A DNA stretch of 64,000 nucleotides from Chryseobacterium piperi (lineage in GTDB: Bacteria; Bacteroidota; Bacteroidia; Flavobacteriales; Weeksellaceae). The stretch is taken from positions 620,001 to 684,000 of the forward strand of contig NZ_CP023049.2 of the NCBI RefSeq assembly GCF_002285635.2, given 5' to 3'. Below, in pieces: positions 33,653 to 42,770 of the stretch. The notes under the pieces were generated by a model. It worked only from the letters and a program-made list of their open reading frames with translations, was not told the origin of the DNA and did no database searches. The position numbers and the translations under genes are program-made. Within the stretch, counting starts at the first letter, position 1. Each line of letters starts with the position of its first letter.

Positions 33653-34870
33653 TTATGAACTTGGTTTTCCATTACTTTTAGGCGGGAGGATGTTAAGCAT
33701 CCCTGCATAGATTTTTTCGGCTGTGCTATCCAATCGTTCTTGTATGATTTCCGGTTTGCCAGATTTGTATACAATTCCTACGTGATAATCTATTGGCAAA
33801 AACTTGACCACTTCTTCACATTCGAAATCATTATAATCAGGCTGCTGGTCTTTTATGAGCGCAATGATTAGTCCTGAATAATATTCTGCAGGTTTTGAAA
33901 TGGTATAACTTTTCGATCTTAATAATGAATCCTCAATTTTTGCCCACTCTCTCCAGATATTGATATTACTGGAAGCTTCAACCAAATCAGGAATATGGGC
34001 ACCACCAACCCGTGATGATGTTTCCAGGAAATACCATTGTCCATCATCCTTACTTCGGATAAACTCAGTATGAGTAGCTCCGTTAAGGAGCCCGAAATGA
34101 GACAGAACTTTAGCATTAGCCTCTTTAAGAGATTTAAATTCATCAGAATTTTTTCCTAAAGTTTTTGTTCTGAAGACTCCTCCTTCGTGAGAGACCTCCA
34201 TTGGGGGGGCAAGATATTTTGATGCTGAAGTAAAGACTATTTCTTTATTGAATGTTAAACTGTCAACATGATAAACATCGCCGGGCTTAAAGCTTTCCAA
34301 TAAGAAGAGATGACGTTCTTCACCCAACGCATTCAATGCCTCCCAGAGTTGGTCTTTTGTCGTAATCTTTTTTATTCCTGAAGCCGAAGCTTCTGACCGG
34401 GGTTTTAGAACCCATGGTGCGGGGATCTTGTCAATAAACGCATTCACTTCATCATTATTAAAAACGGGAGTGAATTCCGGGACATTGATACCTGAGTCTT
34501 TGGCTTTCTGCCTCATGGCCAGTTTATCTCTGAAATACCGATGGGTAGTCTGTCCCATTCCCGGAATACGGAAAGTTTCCCTGATTAATGCTGCTTTTTC
34601 TACATCATAATCATCAAGAGCAACTACTGCATCCACTTTTCGGGTTTGCATCAAATGCGAGAACCCTTGAATTAGATGATCAAGATTCCATACAGACGGC
34701 TTTAATTCGGGCATATAAAATACCTCATCAATAGCATGCCATGGCCAATTCTTTTCCTTAATGTTTTCCGATGTAATCAAGATTATTTTATTACCGAGCT
34801 TCTTCATTTCATCCATGAAATCATAGCCCTTGTAATAGCACGAAATACATACTATAATTTTCTCCTCCAT
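33653..34870 (-). CDS. ATP-grasp protein (carboxylase/L-amino-acid-ligase-like)
   Basis: 405 residues from ATG 34870 (MEEKIIVCISCYYKGYDFM). The frame extends to 34939, but the extra 23 residues are AT-rich leader. A pre-ATP-grasp Rossmann domain contains VDAVVALDDYDVEKAALI. The central lysine loop is WVLKPRSEASASGIKK (Lys156), and the terminal metal site is WYFLETSSRVGGAHIPDL. The order resembles biotin carboxylase-like ATP-grasp ligases and amino-acid ligases of the BacD type. No biotin or CoA domain is present. It precedes the esterase-led run by 192 bases and probably belongs to the same pathway. Confidence 0.83.
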   Translation of the reverse strand: MEEKIIVCISCYYKGYDFMDEMKKLGNKIILITSENIKEKNWPWHAIDEVFYMPELKPSVWNLDHLIQGFSHLMQTRKVDAVVALDDYDVEKAALIRETFRIPGMGQTTHRYFRDKLAMRQKAKDSGINVPEFTPVFNNDEVNAFIDKIPAPWVLKPRSEASASGIKKITTKDQLWEALNALGEERHLFLLESFKPGDVYHVDSLTFNKEIVFTSASKYLAPPMEVSHEGGVFRTKTLGKNSDEFKSLKEANAKVLSHFGLLNGATHTEFIRSKDDGQWYFLETSSRVGGAHIPDLVEASSNINIWREWAKIEDSLLRSKSYTISKPAEYYSGLIIALIKDQQPDYNDFECEEVVKFLPIDYHVGIVYKSGKPEIIQERLDSTAEKIYAGMLNILPPKSNGKPSS

Positions 34871-35010
34871 ACAGTGTTTTTTAGTTTTTGATAGATTTTC
34901 AAAAATAAAAGCAAAACTTTGTTGATTAATTAATATCAAAAGAGCATCATTGCTGTGATTTTGGGAATCTTAAATCAATTATACAGAGAAATTTTGTAAT
35001 AAACTAATTT

Positions 35011-36426
35011 TTATCGATAATTTTCGATTAAATCGGCTAGCAACTGTACTCCAAAGCCTGTTGCCGCTTTTTCTTTGGCATATCCGACACTTCCGAAAGC
35101 TACTCCGGCAATGTCTAAGTGAGCCCATTTTGGATGGTCTTCAATAAATTGTTCTAAAAACTTTGCCGCGACAATACAGTCGCCAATCGGTTTCATCGAG
35201 ATATTTTTTAAATCAGCTACGTCTGACTGTATATCTTCTTTCCAGATATCCCATAAGGGAAGATTCCATAGCCTTTGATTGGTTTTATCTCCGGCTTTGA
35301 TTAAGGTATTTTTAAGTTCTTCGTTATTTGAAAACAGAGCTCCGCAGGTATCTCCAAACATTCTCACAGAACTGCCTGTTAGCGTTGCCAGATCAATAAG
35401 AAGATCTGTTTTGTAGTTCTTTGAAAGATAAGAAAGTGCATCTGCCAGGATCATTCTTCCTTCTGCATCTGTGTTTAGAACCTCAATTGTTTTTCCGTTA
35501 TATGCAGTAATCACATCACTTGGCAGAAAAGCTTTTTCAGAGATCGCATTATCGGTAATAGGAAGAACAGCGATAATATTTACCGGCAACTGCATCTCTG
35601 AAGCATAAATTAAAGTGCCCAATACAGCTGTTGCGCCTCCCATATCAGACTTCATATAATGCATGTTGTCAGGGTTTTTTAAAGAGATTCCTCCAGTATC
35701 AAACAGGATACATTTTCCTACTAAACCAATGGTTTTAGCATTTTTTACTGATGTTTTGTATTCCAGGATCGTAAAAGCGGCATCGTAAACACTTCCCTGG
35801 TTTACGGAAAGATAGGCTCCAAGACCTAATTCTTCACACTTTTTTCTGTTGAAAACGGTATATTTTAGCTGATTCTTCTTGGCTAAATTTTTAAGATATA
35901 AGCTTAAAATATCTGTTTTTTTTAGATTCGCAGGCTTATTCAGCCAGTCCTGGCAGGCAGTCTGTCCGTTGGCTAATGCAATGGCCCGTTGACTGATAAT
36001 ATCCAGTTTTTTCTGGCTTAGATTTTCAAACTGAATTTCAAATTTAGCATTCCAGAATGGATGATTTTTTTCAAAAGGATAATGATAAGTACCTGTTAAC
36101 AGGCCTTTCACAAATTCTTCAAATTGTTTTTCAGTGATGAAATCTGCCAAGACTAAAGTAGGAACAGCTTGTAATGTTTTCTTTTGTGTTTGTGAAAACT
36201 TTACGGCTACCTGCTGTATTTCAAAATCCTGGAATTCTGATTTTCCAAGGCCTATGAAATAAGTAACGGTTTCTTCATCAGTATTGATGAAGACCTCGTA
36301 TTTCTTACCGCTGAAAAAAGTAGAAATATTTTTATTGAAATTATTATTTGTTTTTGCCCATTCTTCTTCTGTAAATAACTGAAAGATCTGGGTATATGCT
36401 TTATTTTTTTTATTGATTAGTTTCAT
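35011..36426 (-). CDS. M17 family leucyl aminopeptidase
   Basis: 471 residues. The di-metal catalytic core is visible in CILFDTGGISLKNP, HYMKSDMGGATAVLG and NTDAEGRMILADAL; the Lys and Arg of the active site lie in these motifs. It removes N-terminal residues from peptides in the cytosol. It starts 6 bases after the CBM-esterase gene and ends 140 bases before the ATP-grasp start, so it may be co-transcribed with either. Ordinary peptide turnover is the safe reading. A role in processing the product of the ligase cluster is possible. Confidence 0.93.
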   Translation of the reverse strand: MKLINKKNKAYTQIFQLFTEEEWAKTNNNFNKNISTFFSGKKYEVFINTDEETVTYFIGLGKSEFQDFEIQQVAVKFSQTQKKTLQAVPTLVLADFITEKQFEEFVKGLLTGTYHYPFEKNHPFWNAKFEIQFENLSQKKLDIISQRAIALANGQTACQDWLNKPANLKKTDILSLYLKNLAKKNQLKYTVFNRKKCEELGLGAYLSVNQGSVYDAAFTILEYKTSVKNAKTIGLVGKCILFDTGGISLKNPDNMHYMKSDMGGATAVLGTLIYASEMQLPVNIIAVLPITDNAISEKAFLPSDVITAYNGKTIEVLNTDAEGRMILADALSYLSKNYKTDLLIDLATLTGSSVRMFGDTCGALFSNNEELKNTLIKAGDKTNQRLWNLPLWDIWKEDIQSDVADLKNISMKPIGDCIVAAKFLEQFIEDHPKWAHLDIAGVAFGSVGYAKEKAATGFGVQLLADLIENYR

Positions 36427-36432
36427 AAATTT

Positions 36433-37554
36433 TTATTGTTTAATGCTTTTTTGTTGTGGAGTAACTTCTACCGGATTTTCTGTATTGTCATAGAAGAGCC
36501 ATTCAATAGCTCTTGGAAATTCCTGAGACCAATAAAATTCACTGTGGGTACCTTCAGGATTGATATTGGTTTTAAATTCGAAATCAAATAGATTTTTTTT
36601 CTCCCATTTTTTTAAATATTCTTCAAAGACACGAATTCTTTTGACCATTTTAGAACCTTCCTGACCTCCGCCATACAAATATATTTTTGTTTTGAAAGGA
36701 ACCCTAAAGTTCATCATTGGAAAATTATTGTTTGGCTCTACCCAGAGAGAAGGAGAGAATATCAGAAGTTTAGAATATACTTCAGGGTAAAGAAAGCCAC
36801 TGTAAATACTTATTAAAGCACCCAGAGAGCTACCTCCGATTCCAGTGTTGTCCCTGTCTTTTTTAGTCCTGTAATTTTCATCGACAAAGGGTTTTAAGGT
36901 ATCTGCAATGAAACGGATATACTTTTTGCCTTCAGAACCATTGGCAATATTATCATTATCGAATATGTATTCTTTGATTCTTTCAGCACTTCCATGTTCT
37001 ATAGCAATGATGATAATATCGCCACGACCATATTCTGCAAGGATGGAAAGCTTTTTGTCAATCTCCCAGTTTCCGTATTGGCTTCCTTCATTGAATAAGT
37101 TTTGAGCATCCTGAAGATACAATACAGGATAACTTTTATTGGAAATGTAATAATCATAGGGAAGTAGCGCCCATACCTTACGGTATCTGTCCAATTGTGG
37201 AATGTAAAATTCTTCAGAGATCATTTCGACAATGGGAAAGAATTCGTCTTTAAAGGGCCCCCAGTTCAATCTCCATTGTTCTACAACATTATCCGTTGAA
37301 CCTAATGATTTTTTTACTTTCCGGTTTGGGGTTATACTGCCGTATGGATCAAGTTCAACATTTTCCCAACCTCCTTTTGTAAACTTATATTCGATATCTT
37401 CAGGGAGTACATCGTCACTAATTTCGATAAAATAATTGCCTGGATCTGTTTGTTTAAGCTGATAGTTGCCGTCTTTGGGATTCCAGTTATTAAAATTTCC
37501 TGTTATGTATACAGTTCTATCGTCACTAATTGCAGTGTAAAGCTTAAACTTCAT
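36433..37554 (-). CDS. Esterase with N-terminal glycogen-binding-like (CBM48/E-set) domain
   Basis: 373 residues. Residues 1-90 resemble the CBM48/AMPK glycogen-binding fold (VYITGNFNNWNPKDGNYQL, IEYKFTKGGWENVELDPYG). The rest is a putative esterase of the enterochelin/acetyl-xylan type (VWALLPYDYY, nucleophile Ser243 in GIGGSSLGALISI, His in EGTHSEFYW). There is no signal peptide, so it is cytosolic. It is divergent from glgB, whose own N-terminal domain has the same GNFNSWN core. It leads the pepA-type gene with a 6-base gap. It may act on a glycogen-associated ester or on peptide-like products; neither is shown. Confidence 0.82.
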   Translation of the reverse strand: MKFKLYTAISDDRTVYITGNFNNWNPKDGNYQLKQTDPGNYFIEISDDVLPEDIEYKFTKGGWENVELDPYGSITPNRKVKKSLGSTDNVVEQWRLNWGPFKDEFFPIVEMISEEFYIPQLDRYRKVWALLPYDYYISNKSYPVLYLQDAQNLFNEGSQYGNWEIDKKLSILAEYGRGDIIIIAIEHGSAERIKEYIFDNDNIANGSEGKKYIRFIADTLKPFVDENYRTKKDRDNTGIGGSSLGALISIYSGFLYPEVYSKLLIFSPSLWVEPNNNFPMMNFRVPFKTKIYLYGGGQEGSKMVKRIRVFEEYLKKWEKKNLFDFEFKTNINPEGTHSEFYWSQEFPRAIEWLFYDNTENPVEVTPQQKSIKQ

Positions 37555-37725
37555 TATGTGTTTTTAAATTCTGATAAATTTATAAAAAAACTTTAGATAT
37601 GGTTCATCCCAAATTTTATATATTTGATAGGAAGGTGGATGAAAGAACATATATAACAATTATTTGAATTTTAATTCATTGTTTCTAACAGTATTTTTCG
37701 TAGTTTCAAGGAATATAAAAATTAA

Positions 37726-39684
37726 ATGTGCCTGATGAATTCGGTTAAAACATACACGCTTTTTACGGATCATGATGTTTATCTTTTTAAAGAGGGTAGG
37801 CATTATAAGCTCTACGATAAGTTCGGAGCACATTCCGTGATTAAAGATGGAATTCAGGGCGTTTATTTCTCTGTCTGGGCTCCCAATGCTAAAAAGGTTT
37901 CGGTGATCGGAAATTTTAACAGCTGGAATCACAAAGACCATATTCTGTATCCGCGCTGGGATGGTTCGGGAATCTGGGAAGGATTTATTTCCGGATTGAC
38001 ATGGGGAACCCTCTACAAGTATGCTGTTGAAACGGTTCATGGAGATATTTTAGAGAAAAGCGATCCTTATGCACTAAGCTGGGAACAGAACTTACAGGCT
38101 GCATCACTGGTATCTACCACATGGTATGAATGGAGTGATCAGAGCTGGATAAAGACCCGATGGAAAAATAATAGTTTGAAAGCTCCGATTTCAGTATATG
38201 AAATTCATTTAGGATCTTGGATAAGGGATACAGAGCGACCGGACGAGTTTTTAAACTATAGAGACATAGCTAGGAAGCTTGTGCCTTATTTAAAAGAAAT
38301 GGGATTTACCCATGTAGAGTTTATGCCGGTAATGGAGTACCCTTATGACCCAAGCTGGGGATATCAGATTACAGGTTTTTATGCTGCAACATCGCGTTTC
38401 GGTTCTCCTCAGGATCTGATGTATTTAATCAACGAGCTTCATAAAAATGAGATTGGTGTTATTTTAGATTGGGTTCCTTCACACTTTCCGGGAGATGCCA
38501 ATGGTTTGCACAAGTTTGATGGTTCTTTTTTATACGAACATGAAGATCCTAGAAAGGGCTTTCACCCTGACTGGAAATCATATATTTTCAATTACGGAAG
38601 AAATGAGGTGAAATCATTTTTAATTTCAAATGCCATGTTCTGGTTGGAAAGATATCATGTAGACGGATTAAGGGTGGATGCCGTAACATCTATGCTCCAT
38701 CTGGATTATTCACGAAATGAGGGAGAATGGGAACCGAATATATACGGCGGGAATGTAAACCTTGAAGCAAAAGCTTTTTTACAGGAGTTTAACACGGCTG
38801 TTTATAAAGAGTTTGGAGATCATATTATAACCATTGCAGAGGAAAGTTCAGATTTTCCTATGTTGACAAAGCCTGTACATGATGGAGGAGTCGGTTTCGG
38901 AATGAAATGGATGATGGGCTGGATGCATGATACTCTGGATTATTTTAAATTGGATCCTATTCATAGAAAAAATAATCATCATAAGCTGACTTTTGCTTCG
39001 ATGTACATGTATAACGAAAATTATATGATGCCTTTATCACATGATGAGGTAGTACACGGGAAAGCAAGTCTGATTTATAAAATGCCGGGTGATGAGTGGC
39101 AAAAGTTCGCAAATCTTCGTACATTGTATGTATATATGTATACTCATCCCGGAGCAAAATTGCTTTTTATGGGGGATGAGTTTGGGCAAACCAAAGAATG
39201 GAATTTCAGGCAAAGCCTGGATTGGCATCTGTTGCAATACCCTGTGCATAAAGGTTTACAGACTCTTGTTAAAGATTTGAATCATGTATACAGATATGAA
39301 TCTGCTTTTTATGAAAATCAATTTCATCCGAATGGATTTGAATGGGTGGAAGCTGATGATCAGGCTAATTCTGTATATATCTATTTAAGAAAAGGGAAAA
39401 GAAAGGATGATATTTTTATGGTAATACTGAACCTCACTCCACGGGTTTTGGACTATAAAATCGGAATAGCTTCAGGGGCACATTGGGAAGTTATTTTTAA
39501 CTCTGATGATGAACGATATAACGGAAGCGGGGTAGATCCCAAAATTCTTAAAGAAGAATATGAAGAATGGATGAATCATCCCAAATCAATGACGTTAACA
39601 TTACCTCCGCTTGCGGGACTGATTTTAAAGCAGAAGAAGGATAAAAGATATAAATTACAAAGAATTAAATCATATAAAAGATAA
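37726..39684 (+). CDS. glgB: 1,4-alpha-glucan branching enzyme
   Basis: Creates alpha-1,6 branches in glycogen (GH13). 652 residues: N-terminal CBM48 (VYFSVWAPNAKKVSVIGNFN), then a TIM barrel with the nucleophile Asp in DGLRVDAVTSMLHLD, acid/base Glu in ITIAEESSDFP and the transition-state His-Asp in MPLSHDEVVHGKASL, then a C-terminal all-beta domain. Start is ATG 37726, or ATG 37735 three codons later. First gene of glgB-glgA-glgC; glgA starts 2 bases after its stop. Confidence 0.97.
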   Translation: MCLMNSVKTYTLFTDHDVYLFKEGRHYKLYDKFGAHSVIKDGIQGVYFSVWAPNAKKVSVIGNFNSWNHKDHILYPRWDGSGIWEGFISGLTWGTLYKYAVETVHGDILEKSDPYALSWEQNLQAASLVSTTWYEWSDQSWIKTRWKNNSLKAPISVYEIHLGSWIRDTERPDEFLNYRDIARKLVPYLKEMGFTHVEFMPVMEYPYDPSWGYQITGFYAATSRFGSPQDLMYLINELHKNEIGVILDWVPSHFPGDANGLHKFDGSFLYEHEDPRKGFHPDWKSYIFNYGRNEVKSFLISNAMFWLERYHVDGLRVDAVTSMLHLDYSRNEGEWEPNIYGGNVNLEAKAFLQEFNTAVYKEFGDHIITIAEESSDFPMLTKPVHDGGVGFGMKWMMGWMHDTLDYFKLDPIHRKNNHHKLTFASMYMYNENYMMPLSHDEVVHGKASLIYKMPGDEWQKFANLRTLYVYMYTHPGAKLLFMGDEFGQTKEWNFRQSLDWHLLQYPVHKGLQTLVKDLNHVYRYESAFYENQFHPNGFEWVEADDQANSVYIYLRKGKRKDDIFMVILNLTPRVLDYKIGIASGAHWEVIFNSDDERYNGSGVDPKILKEEYEEWMNHPKSMTLTLPPLAGLILKQKKDKRYKLQRIKSYKR

Positions 39685-39686
39685 AA

Positions 39687-41093
39687 ATGGTTGTTTATCA
39701 CTTGAGTACGGAATGTTATCCCGTAGCAAAAGTAGGAGGCTTGGCCGATGTTGTCGGAGCATTACCTAAATATCAGAATAAAATAAAAGGAGTAGATGCT
39801 AAAGTTGTAATGCCTTGGTATAATAAACCTTTTGTTTATGATCATGAGTTTGAGGTAGTTTTTGATGGTTTTATTCATCAGGGATCTCATATGCTTCAGG
39901 TACAGGTAATGAAGGAGAAAACAGATACTTTGGGATTTGAATTGTATATGGTGAAGATTCCGGGACTTTTAGATAGAGACAATCCTTATGGCTATCAGGA
40001 TGAAAGTTTTCAGTTTTTAGCTTTCCAGCATGGTATTTTACATTGGCTGAGTGCTATGAAAATCAGGCCTGATGTTTTACATTGCCATGATTATCATACA
40101 GGATTAGTTCCTTTTATGGTTGAACACTGTCCTGAATTTGAGTTTTTAAAAGGAGTAAAAACCATTGGGACTATTCATAACGGGGAGTACCAGGGAGTGA
40201 TGGATTGGAGTATGGCGAATTATATGCCTGCTTTTGATCGTTATAAATGGGGGCTTCTAGACTGGAATAAGCTTATTAATCCTCTGGCTTCTATGATTAA
40301 ATGTTCTCATGCATTTACTACCGTTTCGGAAGGATACCTCGAAGAGCTGTATATCAGCTTCAGAGGGCTGGAAAGCCTGGTTCGTGAAGAGTTTGGAAAA
40401 GCCTACGGAATTATCAACGGGATTGATACAGAGGTGTGGAATCCTGAAACAGACCCAATGCTGGATTTTAATTTTGGTATTGAGAATGCAATTGAACAAA
40501 AGAAAAAGAACAAAGAGAAGCTTTGTAAAGAATATGGCTTAAAGCCAGAGCTTCCATTATTTGCTTTTATCGGCAGATTTGCAACTGAAAAAGGGGCAGA
40601 CTTGTTACCAGATGTTGTATGGAGGAGTATCAAGCAGAGCTATGGAGCTTTAAATATTATGATTCTCGGCTCCGGAAACACCTATATCGAGAATATATTA
40701 AAAGAGTATGAGCACACGTACAGTAATTTTGCTTTGGATGTGGGATACAAAGAATATCTTTCTCATAAAATATATGCTTCGGCAGACTTTTTACTGATGC
40801 CTTCAAGGGTTGAACCTTGCGGACTTAACCAAATGTATTCCATGAGATACGGGACTATTCCTATTGTGAGATATACGGGAGGTTTGAGAGATACTGTGGA
40901 AGATATTTCCACTGGAGGAGCTGGACTGAATTTTACATATGCCGGTGTAGATGATGTGATTCATGCCATGAATCGAGGGGTGAGTATTTATAATCAGAAA
41001 AAGCTCATGGGAGATCTTATTGATGCGAATATGAGGTTCGATTTTGCATGGGAGAAATCAGCAGAAAAATATATAGCATTATATAATAAATAA
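39687..41093 (+). CDS. glgA: Glycogen synthase
   Basis: GT5 glucosyltransferase that extends glycogen from ADP-glucose. 468 residues beginning VVYHLSTECYPVAKVGGLAD, containing the ADP-glucose-binding KVGGL loop. LFAFIGRFATEKGADLLPD and LMPSRVEPCGLNQMYSMRYG form the C-terminal GT-B domain with the conserved Glu. Two-base spacing to glgB means translational coupling is likely. Confidence 0.97.
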   Translation: MVVYHLSTECYPVAKVGGLADVVGALPKYQNKIKGVDAKVVMPWYNKPFVYDHEFEVVFDGFIHQGSHMLQVQVMKEKTDTLGFELYMVKIPGLLDRDNPYGYQDESFQFLAFQHGILHWLSAMKIRPDVLHCHDYHTGLVPFMVEHCPEFEFLKGVKTIGTIHNGEYQGVMDWSMANYMPAFDRYKWGLLDWNKLINPLASMIKCSHAFTTVSEGYLEELYISFRGLESLVREEFGKAYGIINGIDTEVWNPETDPMLDFNFGIENAIEQKKKNKEKLCKEYGLKPELPLFAFIGRFATEKGADLLPDVVWRSIKQSYGALNIMILGSGNTYIENILKEYEHTYSNFALDVGYKEYLSHKIYASADFLLMPSRVEPCGLNQMYSMRYGTIPIVRYTGGLRDTVEDISTGGAGLNFTYAGVDDVIHAMNRGVSIYNQKKLMGDLIDANMRFDFAWEKSAEKYIALYNK

Positions 41094-41175
41094 AAAATAT
41101 ATTAAAGTTCAGGGGGCGGACTGATATTAAGAAAGAATAGAACATAAATCTAATTAAATAACACGCAAGATACTT

Positions 41176-42444
41176 ATGAAACGAAATGTTATATCCATTG
41201 TTTTGGGAGGAGGTAGAGGGACGAGGCTTTTTCCGTTAACCTATTCTAGGTCAAAACCCGCCGTTCCAATTGCCGGAAAATACAGACTGGTAGATATTCC
41301 TATTTCAAATTGTTTAAATTCCGGATTGAATAAGATTTTAGTTTTAACTCAGTTTAATTCTGCGTCTTTAAATTCTCATATTAAAAACTCATATCATTTT
41401 GATATTTTCAGCAAAGGCTTTGTTGATATCCTGGCTGCTGAACAAAATGTTGAAAATGAAAGCTGGTACCAGGGAACAGCAGATGCTGTCCGTCAGTCGA
41501 TGAAGCATCTGGAGAAATATGATTATGATTATATTTTAATCCTTTCCGGAGATCAGCTTTACCAGATGGATTTTAGAGAAATGCTGGATTATCATATTGA
41601 AAAAGGAGGTGATGTTACCATTGCTACAATCCCAGTGAATGCGAAAGATGCAACAGGCTTTGGGATTTTAAAATCAGATGATGAGGGGAATATTACGTCT
41701 TTTATTGAAAAGCCCGGTTTTGATGTTTTGGGAGATTGGACATCTGAAGTTTCAGAAAAGAATAAACATGAAGGAAAAGAATTCCTTGCGTCAATGGGAA
41801 TTTACATATTCACCAAAAGTATCCTCAAAAAAATGTTTGATGATGATGCCGGTGATGATTTTGGAAAAGATATCATTCCCAATTCGATAGGGAAGTATAC
41901 AACACTGAGCTATCAGTATGAGGGTTATTGGACAGATATCGGAACGATTCAGTCTTTTTATGAGGCCAATCTGGATTTGTGTCAGGATTTTCCACAGTTT
42001 AATCTATTTTCTTCGTCACCGATCTATACTAGGGCGAGAATGCTTCCGCCATCTAAAATTAATGGCTCTTATGTAAGCAAAGCTGTTTTTGGTGATGGGT
42101 GTATCATTATGGCTGATAAAATTGAAAATTCAGTTATTGGAAACAGAACACGTATCGATAAAGGAAGTACGATTGTAAACTCTTATGTGATGGGATCAGA
42201 TTTCTATCAAAATACGGCAGAAATTGTGCTGAATGATCAGCAGGGACGTCCGAATATGGGGATAGGGAAGTATTGCTATATTGAAAAAACAATTTTAGAT
42301 AAAAATTGCTATATAGGAGATAATGTGAGGATTATCGGAGGTAGTCATTTAAAGGACGGTGATTTTGAAACCCATTCTGTACAGGACGGAATCGTAGTGG
42401 TTAAAAAAGGAGCTGTTCTGCCTCCTGGAACTCATATAGGATAA
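41176..42444 (+). CDS. glgC: Glucose-1-phosphate adenylyltransferase
   Basis: Makes ADP-glucose from glucose-1-phosphate and ATP, the committed step for glycogen. 422 residues with the nucleotidyl loop GGGRGTRLFPLTYSRSKPAV, RLVDIPISNCLNSG, the sugar-phosphate region FIEKPGFDVLGD and a C-terminal left-handed beta-helix (VIGNRTRIDKGSTIVNSYV). It follows glgA after 82 bases and completes the glycogen synthesis set. Confidence 0.97.
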   Translation: MKRNVISIVLGGGRGTRLFPLTYSRSKPAVPIAGKYRLVDIPISNCLNSGLNKILVLTQFNSASLNSHIKNSYHFDIFSKGFVDILAAEQNVENESWYQGTADAVRQSMKHLEKYDYDYILILSGDQLYQMDFREMLDYHIEKGGDVTIATIPVNAKDATGFGILKSDDEGNITSFIEKPGFDVLGDWTSEVSEKNKHEGKEFLASMGIYIFTKSILKKMFDDDAGDDFGKDIIPNSIGKYTTLSYQYEGYWTDIGTIQSFYEANLDLCQDFPQFNLFSSSPIYTRARMLPPSKINGSYVSKAVFGDGCIIMADKIENSVIGNRTRIDKGSTIVNSYVMGSDFYQNTAEIVLNDQQGRPNMGIGKYCYIEKTILDKNCYIGDNVRIIGGSHLKDGDFETHSVQDGIVVVKKGAVLPPGTHIG

Positions 42445-42450
42445 GAGAAT

Positions 42451-42492
42451 GGAAGTTGGAAGCTAGAAGAGGGAGGTTGTTGAAATCAGAAA
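42451..42492. repeat. Degenerate heptad repeat (GGAAGTT-type)
   Basis: Sequence divides into 7-mers GGAAGTT, GGAAGCT, AGAAGAG, GGAGGTT, GTTGAAA, TCAGAAA, all purine-rich variants of one unit, beginning 7 bases after the glgC stop codon. Confidence 0.6.
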
Positions 42493-42660
42493 GACTGGAA
42501 GTTCATTTTGAATATTAAATGTTTTAAAGGTTACATTAAGAAGAATCTGTTTCAGTTTCGATTAAAAAAACATTTTCATAGTTAGGTAGAAATAAACCAT
42601 TAAGATTATTAAGAAACTTCTCTTATTGTCGAGTGGCAAACACTATTTAAATCCACCAAT

Positions 42661-42700
42661 TTACGATTTCACCATTTCACGATTTTGCGATTTTACAACT
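42661..42700. repeat. Octad repeat (TTACGATT-type)
   Basis: Five consecutive 8-mers: TTACGATT, TCACCATT, TCACGATT, TTGCGATT, TTACAACT. The period is 8, unlike the 7-bp tracts elsewhere. Confidence 0.7.
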
Positions 42701-42722
42701 CAACTCAAAATAATAAAACCAG

Positions 42723-42750
42723 AGTGATCAAGATATTGGTCACTTTTTTT
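42723..42750 (+). terminator. Terminator overlapping the next promoter
   Basis: AGTGATC pairs with GGTCACT (one G-U pair) around an 8-nt loop and leads into TTTTTTT. The loop and right arm contain the TTG of the promoter at 42736-42766. Confidence 0.7.
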
Positions 42751-42766
42751 ATTTGTATTACTTTTG
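42736..42766 (+). promoter_or_regulatory. Promoter of the SRPBCC gene
   Basis: TTG at 42736-42738 and TACTTTTG at 42759-42766, spacer 20. The ATG at 42771 is only 4 bases past the -7 element, implying a leaderless or almost leaderless mRNA. Confidence 0.6.
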
Positions 42767-42770
42767 TGCG

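Larger units (their letters stand above)
42445..42770. other. Gene-free spacer with heptad and octad repeats
   Basis: No supported gene. It contains heptad-periodic DNA (42451-42492), plain AT-rich sequence, an 8-bp periodic tract (42661-42700), a terminator hairpin (42723-42750) and the promoter of the following SRPBCC gene, which overlaps that hairpin. Confidence 0.75.

Noticed and set aside
37660-38040. 126-codon minus-strand frame across the glgB start
   Set aside because: Mostly antisense to the conserved CBM48 region of glgB; no supported protein.
42451-42700. Possible CRISPR-like array in the glgC downstream spacer
   Set aside because: Repeats are 7-8 bp, degenerate and without unique spacers; no cas genes in the window.
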